DNA of 64,000 bases from an uncultured Romboutsia sp. (lineage in GTDB: Bacteria > Bacillota > Clostridia > Peptostreptococcales > Peptostreptococcaceae): NCBI GenBank assembly GCA_937880075.1, contig CALFLM010000088.1:35449-99448 (forward strand), written 5' to 3'. The position numbers and the translations under genes were made by a program. Positions 25,701-34,362 of the stretch are shown in pieces (positions within the stretch are counted from its first letter, which is position 1; the number at the start of each line of letters is the position of its first letter). Below the pieces are notes generated by a model, which was not told the origin of the DNA, did no database searches, and saw only the letters and a program-made list of their open reading frames with translations.

Positions 25701-26924
25701 TTAATTTAATGTCATCATAAGTTGTTTTACAGGTTTGACATCATCATCATTGAACTTGTTGCAAACCACAAAATTCACTGCATCCAATATATCAAATCCA
25801 TCAGCAACCATTTCACCAATAGCAATATTCTCTCTTGTAGAAACAGGAAAATTCACGACACCTTTCTTATTTTCTTGTCTCATTGCATTTGCAAATTTTA
25901 CAATAATAGTAGCATCATCTTCTGATATCTTACACCTATTCTTCAATACTTCTATCTCATTTCTTGTAGGCATATAATCTACTTTCAATGGTAAGAATCT
26001 GTTCATCAAAGCAGCATCAATTTCTTGTGTACCACTATATTCAGAACCGATATTAGCAGTAGCAATGAATACACAATCTGGATGTACTTTTACAGAACGT
26101 GGACCTTCTGAATCTGCTATAGCTAATGGCAGTTCCCTACGAGAATCTAGACAAGGAAATAGAATATTGTTTGTCATCAATGGAGCTCTTGAAAGTTCAT
26201 CAAGTAATATTACTCCAGGTTTCTGAACATCATCAACAAACTTTGCATAATCAAATGTAGAACTACCATCCTTAATACGATGACATCCAAGCAAATCAGT
26301 TAATGGATCTTGCATAGCGCCCATATCATGTACTTCACAATTGATTCCAAGTTGCTTACAAGCCATCAATATCAATTCTGTTTTACCAGTACCGGTAGGA
26401 CCAATCAGCAATGTTGGTTTCTTTCTCATTATGTTTCTTATGAGATATTTCCAGTTCTTGCTTTCAACATAGAAACCAGTATTTTCTACATTTGGGCAAT
26501 CAGGTAATGAATCAATAAAATTTTCAGAATTTATAATCTTCTTTATTGTTCCATCTTCTGCCTTTGTTGTTACAACTTCTATTTGTTCATCATTAAGATC
26601 ATAATCCATAGTTGGATCAAATTGACATTTCTTACTGAACAAATCATTCAAATCATCATCAGAAGCTATATTTGGAATTCCTTGAAAAACAAAAGTAAAC
26701 TTCTTAGAATCAAAAATATACTTGTCAGTATAGTATATTACTGCTTTATTCTTGTTTCTTTCTATGAAATCTATTTGCTTCTTAGTATATCCTTTCTTGT
26801 TCTCTTCAATCAATTTCGTATTTCTACGAAATTTTGCATCTAATACAGAATTCTGTCCTCGATAAGGATAAAATATTCCTAATTCAATTGTAAAGTATAA
26901 TCTTGGATTTCTCATTTCTTTCAA
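25701..26924 (-). CDS. MoxR/CobS-like AAA+ ATPase
   Basis: A 407-residue AAA+ ATPase. Walker A is GPTGTGKT (175-182), Walker B VILLDE (238-243), sensor 1 IATAN (287-291) and an arginine finger MNRF (307-310). The order and the NNILFPCLDSRRELPL loop match MoxR/CobS-type ATPases, which work with VWA-domain partners. The VWA/metallopeptidase-like protein at 11363-13216 is the obvious partner even though the genes are about 12.5 kb apart. The first 160 residues are unrelated to the ATPase domain and may give target binding. A promoter at 26939-26966 precedes it. Confidence 0.85.
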   Translation of the reverse strand: MKEMRNPRLYFTIELGIFYPYRGQNSVLDAKFRRNTKLIEENKKGYTKKQIDFIERNKNKAVIYYTDKYIFDSKKFTFVFQGIPNIASDDDLNDLFSKKCQFDPTMDYDLNDEQIEVVTTKAEDGTIKKIINSENFIDSLPDCPNVENTGFYVESKNWKYLIRNIMRKKPTLLIGPTGTGKTELILMACKQLGINCEVHDMGAMQDPLTDLLGCHRIKDGSSTFDYAKFVDDVQKPGVILLDELSRAPLMTNNILFPCLDSRRELPLAIADSEGPRSVKVHPDCVFIATANIGSEYSGTQEIDAALMNRFLPLKVDYMPTRNEIEVLKNRCKISEDDATIIVKFANAMRQENKKGVVNFPVSTRENIAIGEMVADGFDILDAVNFVVCNKFNDDDVKPVKQLMMTLN

Positions 26925-26938
26925 ATTTTATCAAAATT

Positions 26939-26966
26939 AATATAGAAAAGGGGAGAAAAATTTCAA
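26939..26966 (-). promoter_or_regulatory. Promoter, TTGAAA-N16-TATATT type
   Basis: TTGAAA (26961-26966) and TATATT (26939-26944), spacing 16. It lies inside the terminator hairpin of the upstream gene (26950-26986). Confidence 0.8.
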
Positions 26967-26986
26967 AATGATGAAAAATTTCTCCC
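26950..26986 (-). terminator. Terminator overlapping a promoter
   Basis: GGGAGAAATTT on the minus strand pairs with AAATTTTTCTCCC, followed by CTTTTC. It ends the 26998-27276 gene while containing the -35 box for the AAA+ gene, a compact back-to-back arrangement. Confidence 0.6.
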
Positions 26987-26997
26987 AGTTGATTACC

Positions 26998-27276
26998 TCA
27001 GGCAGCAATCATCAAATCCAAGTTGTGAATAAGGTTCTTATAACGAGAACCATCCAAATTGAATTTATATTGGCGGTCTTCGTATGAAACTTTACCGAAG
27101 ACTGTTGCTAAAATCTTATCACGGCTAACACAAACGAATTTTACTTTTCTTCCATCTCGTGTTACTAATTTAGCACCTTTCTTTGCTTCATCCAAGTTGA
27201 ACTCTTTGAAATTGTTGTTCATTACTGAGTTATTTACTGATGCTGCTACTAACTTATTCATATTGTTCATAATCAT
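26998..27276 (-). CDS. Small protein with TRDGRK motif
   Basis: A 92-residue protein with GAKLVTRDGRKVKFVCVSRD, which resembles the VCTRDGRKARIICxDR motif of a small uncharacterised protein common in Bacteroides phages and mobile elements. The function is unknown. It is monocistronic: its own promoter lies at 27312-27339 and a terminator follows. The initial Asn-rich segment allows several starts; an ATG at 27261 (MNKLVAASV) is possible. Confidence 0.65.
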   Translation of the reverse strand: MIMNNMNKLVAASVNNSVMNNNFKEFNLDEAKKGAKLVTRDGRKVKFVCVSRDKILATVFGKVSYEDRQYKFNLDGSRYKNLIHNLDLMIAA

Positions 27277-27311
27277 AATATTTTAAAATTAAACATTTGT
27301 TTGACATGAAT

Positions 27312-27339
27312 AAGATAGAAACTATTCAGAAAATTTCAA
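27312..27339 (-). promoter_or_regulatory. Promoter, TTGAAA-N16-TATCTT type
   Basis: TTGAAA (27334-27339) and TATCTT (27312-27317), spacing 16, 35 nt before the 26998-27276 gene. Confidence 0.75.
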
Positions 27340-27363
27340 AATTTATTCAACTTTTTCAATATT

Positions 27364-27669
27364 TTATGCTAGATCAAGTTTTTCATAAACTATAGCTGCT
27401 ATCTTCTTTATAGACTTTTCAAAATCATTTATCCTTGATGGAATACAACAACAAGAGCATGAACATCTCTTATCCTGATAGATAACATATCTCACATCGT
27501 CATTCAAATGCAGCCTAATATATTCTTTAATGCAAGCTAATTTAGTTGGTGATGCATCTACTATCAATGGAAAATTGTCAATTTGCTTAAGTAAGAATTC
27601 TCCTGGCAATGTATGCTCATCACATTTTGCTTTGTCGTAGTTTTCACTTATTAATAAATAGTTTACCAT
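27364..27669 (-). CDS. Small cysteine-containing protein of unknown function
   Basis: A 101-residue protein, not recognised. It has a CSCSCCCIP cysteine cluster near residue 70 that could bind metal. It follows the ligase gene and the short leftover of a ligase 3' end. Confidence 0.6.
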   Translation of the reverse strand: MVNYLLISENYDKAKCDEHTLPGEFLLKQIDNFPLIVDASPTKLACIKEYIRLHLNDDVRYVIYQDKRCSCSCCCIPSRINDFEKSIKKIAAIVYEKLDLA

Positions 27670-27710
27670 TTTCTCTAATACAATTTAATTTCAATATTCT
27701 TTTCTCTAGC

Positions 27711-29756
27711 CTAGTAAAGCCGTATTTCTACTCCTTTCTCTCTAGCACGTTTCATCTTACCAGTATTTGATTCTAATGAATTAGTGAATACAATCTTCAC
27801 TTCTTTCCAAGAACCAGTCATTCGATATTCTGGATGGCACTTCAAGAATTCTGCTTTGCTAGAATAATTATTTGGTTCTCCTGTCAATATTACAGGAATC
27901 TTGTCATTTTCTTTCTTAGTGTCTGCTAACTCTTTCTCAGATAACTTGAAGGAATCCAATGACCATCCATTAAAATCAAGAATCTCTTTGAATCTCTTCC
28001 AATTTGATGATTCTTTATCATCAACCCAATCATAAGCAATATGTGACATGCTTGTAAAGTCATAAGGCAATCCAATTAGCTTATTCTCTATCTGCTTGGC
28101 TACTTTATCTCCACACAACCTAAAGTTGCAAGACAAAATAATATCCTTTAATGTAATAGTTTTAAGCAACTTAGTATATGCTTTATTTACATTAGAACCT
28201 GTCTTACCACCTATAGCATTCTCAATTTCTGATGGTGTACATAGAAGAATATTCCATGGCATTTCTTTTGCTTCAATACCAAAGAATTCATCCGGTTCAC
28301 AATCCTTCTTTTTCCATTTGATGAAATCTTGTACTGTTGATGTTCCAAATCCAGGAATCTTGAAACTCAATGCAGAATTCAACAATTCAAATTCATTATC
28401 AATCTTAGAAGCCATTACATGACAACCATCAATATAACTATCTGATGATGGGAAGCTTTTTCCTAATTTAGCAGGATCAAAGTTTGTATAATCATAAACT
28501 TTATATATGTAAGGAATAATATCACCAGCTAATGAAAGTACAACCTTTGTTCCAATACTGATTTTTCTATCCATCATATAACCTGCATTGAATGCCGATG
28601 CTCTTGTAATCTTCTTACCATCCATATATACAGGATCAGTAATGATAGTAGGAATATATTCACCTGACTTACCAAGATTCCATTCAATATCAATTACTGT
28701 TGTTGGTTCAGTCATAGGAATGTACTTGATAGCGACACAATCAGCAGGGCGACGTTCAGTCAAGTTGTTCTGCCTTTCTGATTCTACTGGTTTGATGACA
28801 ATACCATCCTGAGAGTATTCTGACATGTTTCTGTACTCTTCATACTTCTTATATATACTAATCAAGTCATCTACAGTATTCAGTTCAATACCTTCATCAT
28901 AGAAGCTTGGGAAGAATGTATTGTATTCAAATTGATTATCAGTAAGGAGACGGGTCCAATCAAGATCTTTCCATTCACCATTCTCTTTTATTCTGTAATC
29001 ATAGATAACAGGGAACAGATATACATATTCATGAACATCCTTATCAATTCTATTGAGCATACCAGAAACAAAAGCTCTAGTATTTGCAAACTTATCTGCA
29101 AATCTCTGTTTGAATGTTGATTTGTCTATAAGTACTTCACCTCGTAATGTTACTTCAGAAGCATTACCAGATCTTCCCATTACAAAATTAAAGAAACCAC
29201 CTTTGCAATCAAAAATAGGCTTAATCTGATTAGAAATATCCTTACCATATTCTCCATCACCACGACCAGAATATGTTATATCTAATGTACCATCTGACTT
29301 CTTTGTAATATGGATTTCAAATGAACAACCATCATATTTTGGCGTAACTATTACTTTACATGCTTTCTCTTTACCATTATATATATAACTGAAGATAGAA
29401 TTCAAGTAAGTAGTCCAATCAATACTACCATCTGCTTTCTCATGAATCTGTACTTTAGATAAGCTACCCATCATAAATGGATGCTTTACAGTATAATTGT
29501 CAGAATGTTTTGAACCAATATAGCTTTTGTTTTCTTGACCTATTGACTTCTCAAGATTATCATATTCATTATCATTAAGGATTTCCTTGCCAGTATTGTA
29601 ATAAGCATCTTTTGCTTTGTCAAGAAGAAATCTTGCTTCATCATCTGTCAAATTGTTGTAATCTCTAAATTTCATTACGAGAATATCAACATCTTTTGAC
29701 AAATCATAGGATGGGTTACATTCACAATTTAAATTTGCTAATATTTCTGTATTCAT
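27711..29756 (-). CDS. ligA: NAD-dependent DNA ligase
   Basis: A 681-residue LigA-type ligase that seals nicks using NAD. Domain Ia has DAYYNTGKEILNDNEYDNL (50-68). The adenylation lysine is Lys140 in TPKYDGCSFEI. SQDGIVIKPV is motif IV-like and an OB-fold follows with LSLAGDIIPYIYKV. The four-cysteine zinc finger normally after the OB-fold is not apparent. Helix-hairpin-helix elements (IPGFGTSTVQDF, NFRLCGDKVAKQIE) and a C-terminal BRCT-like segment ending EKGVEIRLY complete it. It stops at TAG (27711-27713); the next 11 codons repeat the C-terminal sequence in the same frame. It is the third gene of an operon starting near 30746 or 30832. Confidence 0.93.
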   Translation of the reverse strand: MNTEILANLNCECNPSYDLSKDVDILVMKFRDYNNLTDDEARFLLDKAKDAYYNTGKEILNDNEYDNLEKSIGQENKSYIGSKHSDNYTVKHPFMMGSLSKVQIHEKADGSIDWTTYLNSIFSYIYNGKEKACKVIVTPKYDGCSFEIHITKKSDGTLDITYSGRGDGEYGKDISNQIKPIFDCKGGFFNFVMGRSGNASEVTLRGEVLIDKSTFKQRFADKFANTRAFVSGMLNRIDKDVHEYVYLFPVIYDYRIKENGEWKDLDWTRLLTDNQFEYNTFFPSFYDEGIELNTVDDLISIYKKYEEYRNMSEYSQDGIVIKPVESERQNNLTERRPADCVAIKYIPMTEPTTVIDIEWNLGKSGEYIPTIITDPVYMDGKKITRASAFNAGYMMDRKISIGTKVVLSLAGDIIPYIYKVYDYTNFDPAKLGKSFPSSDSYIDGCHVMASKIDNEFELLNSALSFKIPGFGTSTVQDFIKWKKKDCEPDEFFGIEAKEMPWNILLCTPSEIENAIGGKTGSNVNKAYTKLLKTITLKDIILSCNFRLCGDKVAKQIENKLIGLPYDFTSMSHIAYDWVDDKESSNWKRFKEILDFNGWSLDSFKLSEKELADTKKENDKIPVILTGEPNNYSSKAEFLKCHPEYRMTGSWKEVKIVFTNSLESNTGKMKRAREKGVEIRLY

Positions 29757-29771
29757 AAATTAATTCAATTT

Positions 29772-30281
29772 CTATTTAAGTTTAGCAATATATTCTTTTG
29801 AACAATTACTATCAGAATATCCATCTTCAAGATGTTCGGTAATCCAATCTGTAATATACTTATCATATTTCTGCTTCCATTTAGAAGAATGATAGCTAAT
29901 GAATGGCATACTATCATATTTTATATAGAATCTGCTACGTTCTGATGATTCCATCCCATTCTTGTGAAGACAACATCCCCAATACAATTCATTAATCATA
30001 ATAATTCCACCTTCATTAAGTGGATAAACTACAACTGGATAATCTTCGCCCAAGAAATAAACTCTCCAAGTAGAAGTATGCTTACCTTTGACCACTACTT
30101 TGTATAGTAATGGAGCATCAGTATACTCATTTTCTTTTTCTGCAAGCTCATCATAAAACTCAAACTGGTCTAGATCATGTTCAATCAAATCATTCATCTT
30201 CTTATAATAACATTCTGTATCATAGGATTTTTTACCAGATAACAATCTGTACAGCAAACTAGGTTTTGTCTTTCTCAACAT
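29772..30281 (-). CDS. Protein of unknown function
   Basis: A 169-residue soluble protein, not recognised. An acidic helical N-terminal third is followed by a strand-rich core (STWRVYFLGEDYPVVVYPL). It lies 15 nt from the genes on each side, in the operon of the DNA ligase, and ends with TAG. Confidence 0.65.
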   Translation of the reverse strand: MLRKTKPSLLYRLLSGKKSYDTECYYKKMNDLIEHDLDQFEFYDELAEKENEYTDAPLLYKVVVKGKHTSTWRVYFLGEDYPVVVYPLNEGGIIMINELYWGCCLHKNGMESSERSRFYIKYDSMPFISYHSSKWKQKYDKYITDWITEHLEDGYSDSNCSKEYIAKLK

Positions 30282-30296
30282 AAACGTAAAAATATT

Positions 30297-30719
30297 TTAA
30301 TTATACAAATTAACAATCATTCTGATGAACATCTTCTCAATATCATCAAAGATAGCGGCAAACTTGGATTTAATACTATCACTATCATATTTTGTTGGGT
30401 CTGGTTCGGTATCAACATCTTCTGGAAAATCATATTTGCTAAGTATTTTTATCCATCCGGTTGCTCTATTGAATACTTCTACTTTATATATATTTCCATA
30501 AGAATTAAGTGTAATCTTAAATATTTGGCCTACCATCTTAATGATTCTGATAGACTTGCATGTCCATCTTACTTCATTATGATATTCTCTGAAGAAATAC
30601 AACTGAGTAATGTTGATTATATTCATCTTAGGTTCAAAACCAGCCAAACAATTGATATCTAGTTTTGATGGAAGAGTATTCTCTTCAGGAGTAATGTTCC
30701 AAAGTTCGTTATAATACAT
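30297..30719 (-). CDS. Protein of unknown function, first gene of the ligase operon
   Basis: A 140-residue protein, not recognised, with beta-strand-rich middle and a helical C-terminus. Two promoter motifs lie upstream (30746-30773 and 30832-30859). Confidence 0.65.
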   Translation of the reverse strand: MYYNELWNITPEENTLPSKLDINCLAGFEPKMNIINITQLYFFREYHNEVRWTCKSIRIIKMVGQIFKITLNSYGNIYKVEVFNRATGWIKILSKYDFPEDVDTEPDPTKYDSDSIKSKFAAIFDDIEKMFIRMIVNLYN

Positions 30720-30745
30720 AATTTATTTTATTTTTTAACATTTAA

Positions 30746-30773
30746 AATATAGAAAAGTTGAATTAAAATTCAA
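30746..30773 (-). promoter_or_regulatory. Promoter, TTGAAT-N16-TATATT type
   Basis: TTGAAT (30768-30773) and TATATT (30746-30751), spacing 16. The -35 region forms part of a short palindrome (TTGAATTTTAATTCAA), also present in the promoter at 60464-60491. Confidence 0.7.
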
Positions 30774-30831
30774 ACTTTTATTTCCTGTTAACTTTAATTA
30801 ACTTCAGTTGAACCGAAGTATGAAGTTCTAA

Positions 30832-30859
30832 CATATAGAACAATATTCTTAAATTTCAA
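30832..30859 (-). promoter_or_regulatory. Second promoter of the ligase operon
   Basis: TTGAAA (30854-30859) and TATATG (30832-30837), spacing 16. A transcript from here would carry a leader of about 100 nt that can form ACTTC...GAAGT and GTTAA...TTAAC hairpins. Confidence 0.6.
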
Positions 30860-30929
30860 AATAATTTTTGTTGAAATCAATACCATTTATGTTCTATTTT
30901 ATAGATAATATTTAATCCTTAAAGTATAA

Positions 30930-31865
30930 ATGAATATGATAGAAAAGCTAAGAAATCTAGATAATAAGTTTGTAGATAAGAATATTCCATACGTTACAAT
31001 TAGTGCAGTAAATGGGTATATTAGTCCTAAGTTTGACAAAGAAGCTATAGCAAAGAAATGTGAAGAAAAAGGTAAAACAATAAACTGCAAATGGACAGGA
31101 TTGTCATATAAAGAGATACTAGATTTGTGGGAACAGAAAGCTAATGTTTCTAGAACTTATGGAAAGAAATTAGATGCTTATACTGAATGCAAGCTTGAAG
31201 GAGATGAAAACACTATAGAAGAATTCATGCTTGATAATGATGTTGATGCCGATGAAAGAATGAAGGCACACATCAAAGCATTTGACCAGTTCTATGAAAG
31301 AATCATGAAGTCTGGTGACGTCGAATTTGTTGGTAGAGAAATAGAAGTTTGGAATAGAATTACTATCAATGACAATGATTTCTATGTGAAAGGCAGATTG
31401 GATGCATTATTCTACAACAAACGTACTGATACTTGGATCATCATAGATTGGAAGTCAAATGAATGCATATCAACTAAAGGGGACAAATGGACACCAACAT
31501 TGCTTGGTCCCGCTCAAACACTTCCTAATCTTGATTGGTATACTTACACTATGCAAGTATTCAACTATAAAGAAGCATTGTTGCAGAATTATTTACCAGA
31601 AGGCACAGAAGCTAGTCATGTTCAATGTATGATAGTGAATTTACCTAAAGCAGAATATGAGAATGCAGATGCAGTTCTTGGTAAGAATAAAGGAGAAATC
31701 TATAAAGCATATATGCCAGCATTCAAATATGACGAGAATTTCTTGAACGGAGTATTTGAGTTTGCTTATAAGAAAGATAAGTTAGAAAGAAGCATGAGAA
31801 AATTGAAAGAGAAAGAAGAATCAGAAACCAAAATAGAGAAGCAAGAGGAATTTGATTTGTTTTAG
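30930..31865 (+). CDS. Cas4/RecB-like PD-(D/E)XK nuclease
   Basis: A 311-residue nuclease. The active-site pattern is E136 (GREIEV), D158 (KGRLDAL) and D173-x-K175 (IIDWKS), followed by a QVFNYKEAL motif (209-217) typical of RecB/Cas4-type exonucleases. No cysteine cluster for an iron-sulfur centre is seen. It probably degrades host DNA or processes phage DNA ends. The C-terminus EEFDLF resembles a sliding-clamp-binding peptide and matches the end of the polymerase C-terminal part. It is the first of five genes reading rightward; a TTGAAA-N18-TATTTT site starts near 30871. Confidence 0.8.
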   Translation: MNMIEKLRNLDNKFVDKNIPYVTISAVNGYISPKFDKEAIAKKCEEKGKTINCKWTGLSYKEILDLWEQKANVSRTYGKKLDAYTECKLEGDENTIEEFMLDNDVDADERMKAHIKAFDQFYERIMKSGDVEFVGREIEVWNRITINDNDFYVKGRLDALFYNKRTDTWIIIDWKSNECISTKGDKWTPTLLGPAQTLPNLDWYTYTMQVFNYKEALLQNYLPEGTEASHVQCMIVNLPKAEYENADAVLGKNKGEIYKAYMPAFKYDENFLNGVFEFAYKKDKLERSMRKLKEKEESETKIEKQEEFDLF

Positions 31866-31874
31866 ATAGATATT

Positions 31875-32735
31875 ATGAAGAGTTTAGTTAATTTTATACA
31901 AGAAGAACAAAACAAATATGTATTGCCAATAGGAATGTTTTCTTGTTGTGAATCTCCTTATAAAGAATTAGAAAGGAGAAATGAATGGTTAGATTGGTTT
32001 TTTGAAGGAATAGAATGCCCTGATAATGTAATTGAAGCAGCAAAAGATTATAATAATGATCCTATATTAGAAATGCTCAATACTCATTCAATAGATAAGC
32101 TTATTGAAAAAATAAAATCAATATATAATGATATTGATATTTATAGAGTATACGGTACTGATGATACTAAGTTAAATATCAAAGATGAACCTAAAGATGG
32201 GTTTTATATTATAAAGAAAACAAAAGAAGAATTAGATAAGATAAATAATGATGATAAATTTATAAATATATTAGAATTCTTTAATTACTATATATCAGAA
32301 ACTCAATACAATAAAAAATATGATGTATGGTTGGCTTTATATGAACCAAGATATTCTAAGAAAATAAAAGATTTTACTAAAAGAAATAATGGTATTGCTT
32401 ATCATATTACATCAAAAGAAAAATATGAAAAAATAAAGAAAGAAGGTCTTAAAGTAAAAGGCAATTCAAAATATAGATATTTTCCTAGTAGAATATATTT
32501 GATACTTCCTAATGTAAGTTCATTAAAAGAAAAGGATGAGATCATATTAAATACAATAAATAAGTTAAATAAAAAAGATGATTATGTTATATTGCAAATA
32601 TCTTTATGGAATTTAAATGGAAATTTTTATGAAGATGTTACTATGGGTACTAAACAAGAACATTACATATATACATACCAAAATATACCAGCAAAATATA
32701 TAAAAGATATAACTTATAAACATGAAAGTAATTGA
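31875..32735 (+). CDS. ADP-ribosyltransferase-like protein 1, possibly packaged
   Basis: A 286-residue protein. The C-terminal 110 residues have the ADP-ribosyltransferase/KptA-like pattern AYHITSKEKYEKIKKEGL (His177), SRIYL (205-209) and EHYIYTYQNIPAKYI (262-276); histidine, the arginine-tyrosine strand and the last glutamate are in family positions. The N-terminus MKSLVNFIQEEQ resembles the capsid-targeting peptide of T4 internal proteins. In T4, Alt is a packaged ADP-ribosyltransferase injected with the DNA, and this protein may act similarly. It shares the C-terminal pattern with 33569-34357. It overlaps thyX by 14 nt. Substrate unknown; an RNA 2'-phosphotransferase is an alternative. Confidence 0.55.
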   Translation: MKSLVNFIQEEQNKYVLPIGMFSCCESPYKELERRNEWLDWFFEGIECPDNVIEAAKDYNNDPILEMLNTHSIDKLIEKIKSIYNDIDIYRVYGTDDTKLNIKDEPKDGFYIIKKTKEELDKINNDDKFINILEFFNYYISETQYNKKYDVWLALYEPRYSKKIKDFTKRNNGIAYHITSKEKYEKIKKEGLKVKGNSKYRYFPSRIYLILPNVSSLKEKDEIILNTINKLNKKDDYVILQISLWNLNGNFYEDVTMGTKQEHYIYTYQNIPAKYIKDITYKHESN

Positions 32736-33552
32736 TAGTCAAACAGCAGAGATTTTAAGTTTAGGTGAAGCAACACTTGAAGAAGGTAAGAAGATTGTAG
32801 AGATTGCAGGTAGAACTTGCTATAAGTCATTGAATCTTATAACAGAAGGTAGTGCAGAAAAGTTTGTAAATAGAATGATTGAATCAGAACATCTGTCAAC
32901 ATTGGAACATTGTACTATCTATCTTAAGTTACCAAAAAGCAAGAGAGATGATGCATTGTTCTTTTCATACAACAAATATAGCGAAACAAATAATGATGGC
33001 AATTACTGTTATGTTACTACTAACTATAGAGTAATTGTTGAAAACGAAATGGAAGATGTACTTAAGTATCAGTGTGCTTATGAACCAATAAATCATATCA
33101 GACGAATTACAGTACGAATGATAACCAATCGTCAGATTGCAAATGAGTTTGAACGCCACCGTGTATTCAGTTTCAACCAAGAATCATCTCGTTATTGCAA
33201 TTATGGTAAAGATAAGTTTGATAATGAACTTAAGTTCTTGAAACCAACATTTGGAAATTTCTTGATTTCAAATGGTATATATGATGAATGGGTAAAGCAG
33301 ATGGAACGTGCAGAATACTCATATCTTAAGTTATGTAAGATGGGTTGTAATGCACAAGAAGCAGCTACTGTACTTCCTAATTCAACAGCTACAGAGTTGG
33401 TGATGAGTGGTACAACAAAAGATTGGGAACATTTCTTTGATTTACGTATGAAAGGTCTTACTGGAAAACCACATCCATTAGCTTATGATTTGGCAAATAA
33501 GATATATTTGTTGTTCAAAGAGCAAGGTGTTAAGATCTATCCAGAAGATTAA
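32722..33552 (+). CDS. thyX: Flavin-dependent thymidylate synthase
   Basis: A 276-residue ThyX. The family signature RHRxxSxNxxSxRY is present as RHRVFSFNQESSRY (145-158). The C-terminal DLRMKGLTGKPHPLAYDLAN fits the nucleotide-binding end. It converts dUMP to dTMP with methylenetetrahydrofolate and FAD, downstream of the dCMP deaminase encoded at 14326-14847. It is located between two ADP-ribosyltransferase-like genes in a five-gene operon and overlaps the first by 14 nt. Confidence 0.93.
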   Translation: MKVIDSQTAEILSLGEATLEEGKKIVEIAGRTCYKSLNLITEGSAEKFVNRMIESEHLSTLEHCTIYLKLPKSKRDDALFFSYNKYSETNNDGNYCYVTTNYRVIVENEMEDVLKYQCAYEPINHIRRITVRMITNRQIANEFERHRVFSFNQESSRYCNYGKDKFDNELKFLKPTFGNFLISNGIYDEWVKQMERAEYSYLKLCKMGCNAQEAATVLPNSTATELVMSGTTKDWEHFFDLRMKGLTGKPHPLAYDLANKIYLLFKEQGVKIYPED

Positions 33553-33568
33553 AATATGGTAGAAAGAT

Positions 33569-34357
33569 ATGGTACTATTAAAAGACTATATAAGAAAGTG
33601 TGAATCCAAAAGAGATATGTATTGTTGGTGGACCCAGATAATGGATTTCTTTCCTGAGTCCATTATACAATACATAGATTCTTTAGATAAATATCCATTT
33701 GGTAAAGGATATGCATACATATATGAGACTTTAAAGTCACATGATGTTCAGAAATTAAAGTCTAAAATAGAAAAGGAATTCTCTGATGATATAATAGACA
33801 TATCTATAGAAAATAAAGAAGGACAATATGGAACATTATATGTTAAGTTCCATAATAATTATTTAGGTAGTATTTTAGGAAAAAAGTTCAAATTATTTAA
33901 GAAGTTAGCAGAGTTCTTTGGATATAATATGAATTTATTAGATGATGATTATTGGATAATAGATCCGGATACTCCAGAAAAATGCAATAAAGAAGTAAAT
34001 GATTTGTTTAACTATAGATTTTTCCATGTTGCTCCTAAATGTTATGAAGAAGCTATATTACGAAATGGATTAAGAATAAAAGAAAAATCAAAAGATGGGT
34101 ATCGTAAATATCCACAAAGAATACAATTGAAAGGAAGCAATCCAAAGGATAAACAAGAGTTGTTGAAGTTTGCTAAAGAATTAAAAGAACAAAGAAAGGA
34201 AGATCCTAAGTGGAAAGAAGCAGTAATATTCATGGTTGATTTGAGGGATGCTAGATTTGATGTATATAGAGACCATGCATATCCTAAAAATGAACATTAT
34301 TATTTCATATACAATAATGTACATCCATCTGATATAAGAAAATTATACGAAATTTAA
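33569..34357 (+). CDS. ADP-ribosyltransferase-like protein 2, possibly packaged
   Basis: A 262-residue protein related in its C-terminal half to 31875-32735: FFHVAPKCYEEAILRNGL (His153), YPQRIQL (181-187) and EHYYFIYNNVHPSDI (242-256). The N-terminus MVLLKDYIRKCE is a weaker match to a capsid-targeting peptide. The N-terminal 140 residues differ from the paralogue, so the two may recognise different targets. It lies between thyX and the kinase gene. Catalysis is predicted by pattern only. Confidence 0.5.
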   Translation: MVLLKDYIRKCESKRDMYCWWTQIMDFFPESIIQYIDSLDKYPFGKGYAYIYETLKSHDVQKLKSKIEKEFSDDIIDISIENKEGQYGTLYVKFHNNYLGSILGKKFKLFKKLAEFFGYNMNLLDDDYWIIDPDTPEKCNKEVNDLFNYRFFHVAPKCYEEAILRNGLRIKEKSKDGYRKYPQRIQLKGSNPKDKQELLKFAKELKEQRKEDPKWKEAVIFMVDLRDARFDVYRDHAYPKNEHYYFIYNNVHPSDIRKLYEI

Positions 34358-34362
34358 AAGAA

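Noticed and set aside
11363..26924. Cobalamin cobaltochelatase (CobS/CobT) function
   Set aside because: The domain order fits, but no cobalamin gene is visible and MoxR-VWA pairs have many other roles.
30774..30929. Riboswitch in the long leader of the ligase operon
   Set aside because: The short hairpins are AT-rich and match no known aptamer core; a second promoter lies downstream of them.
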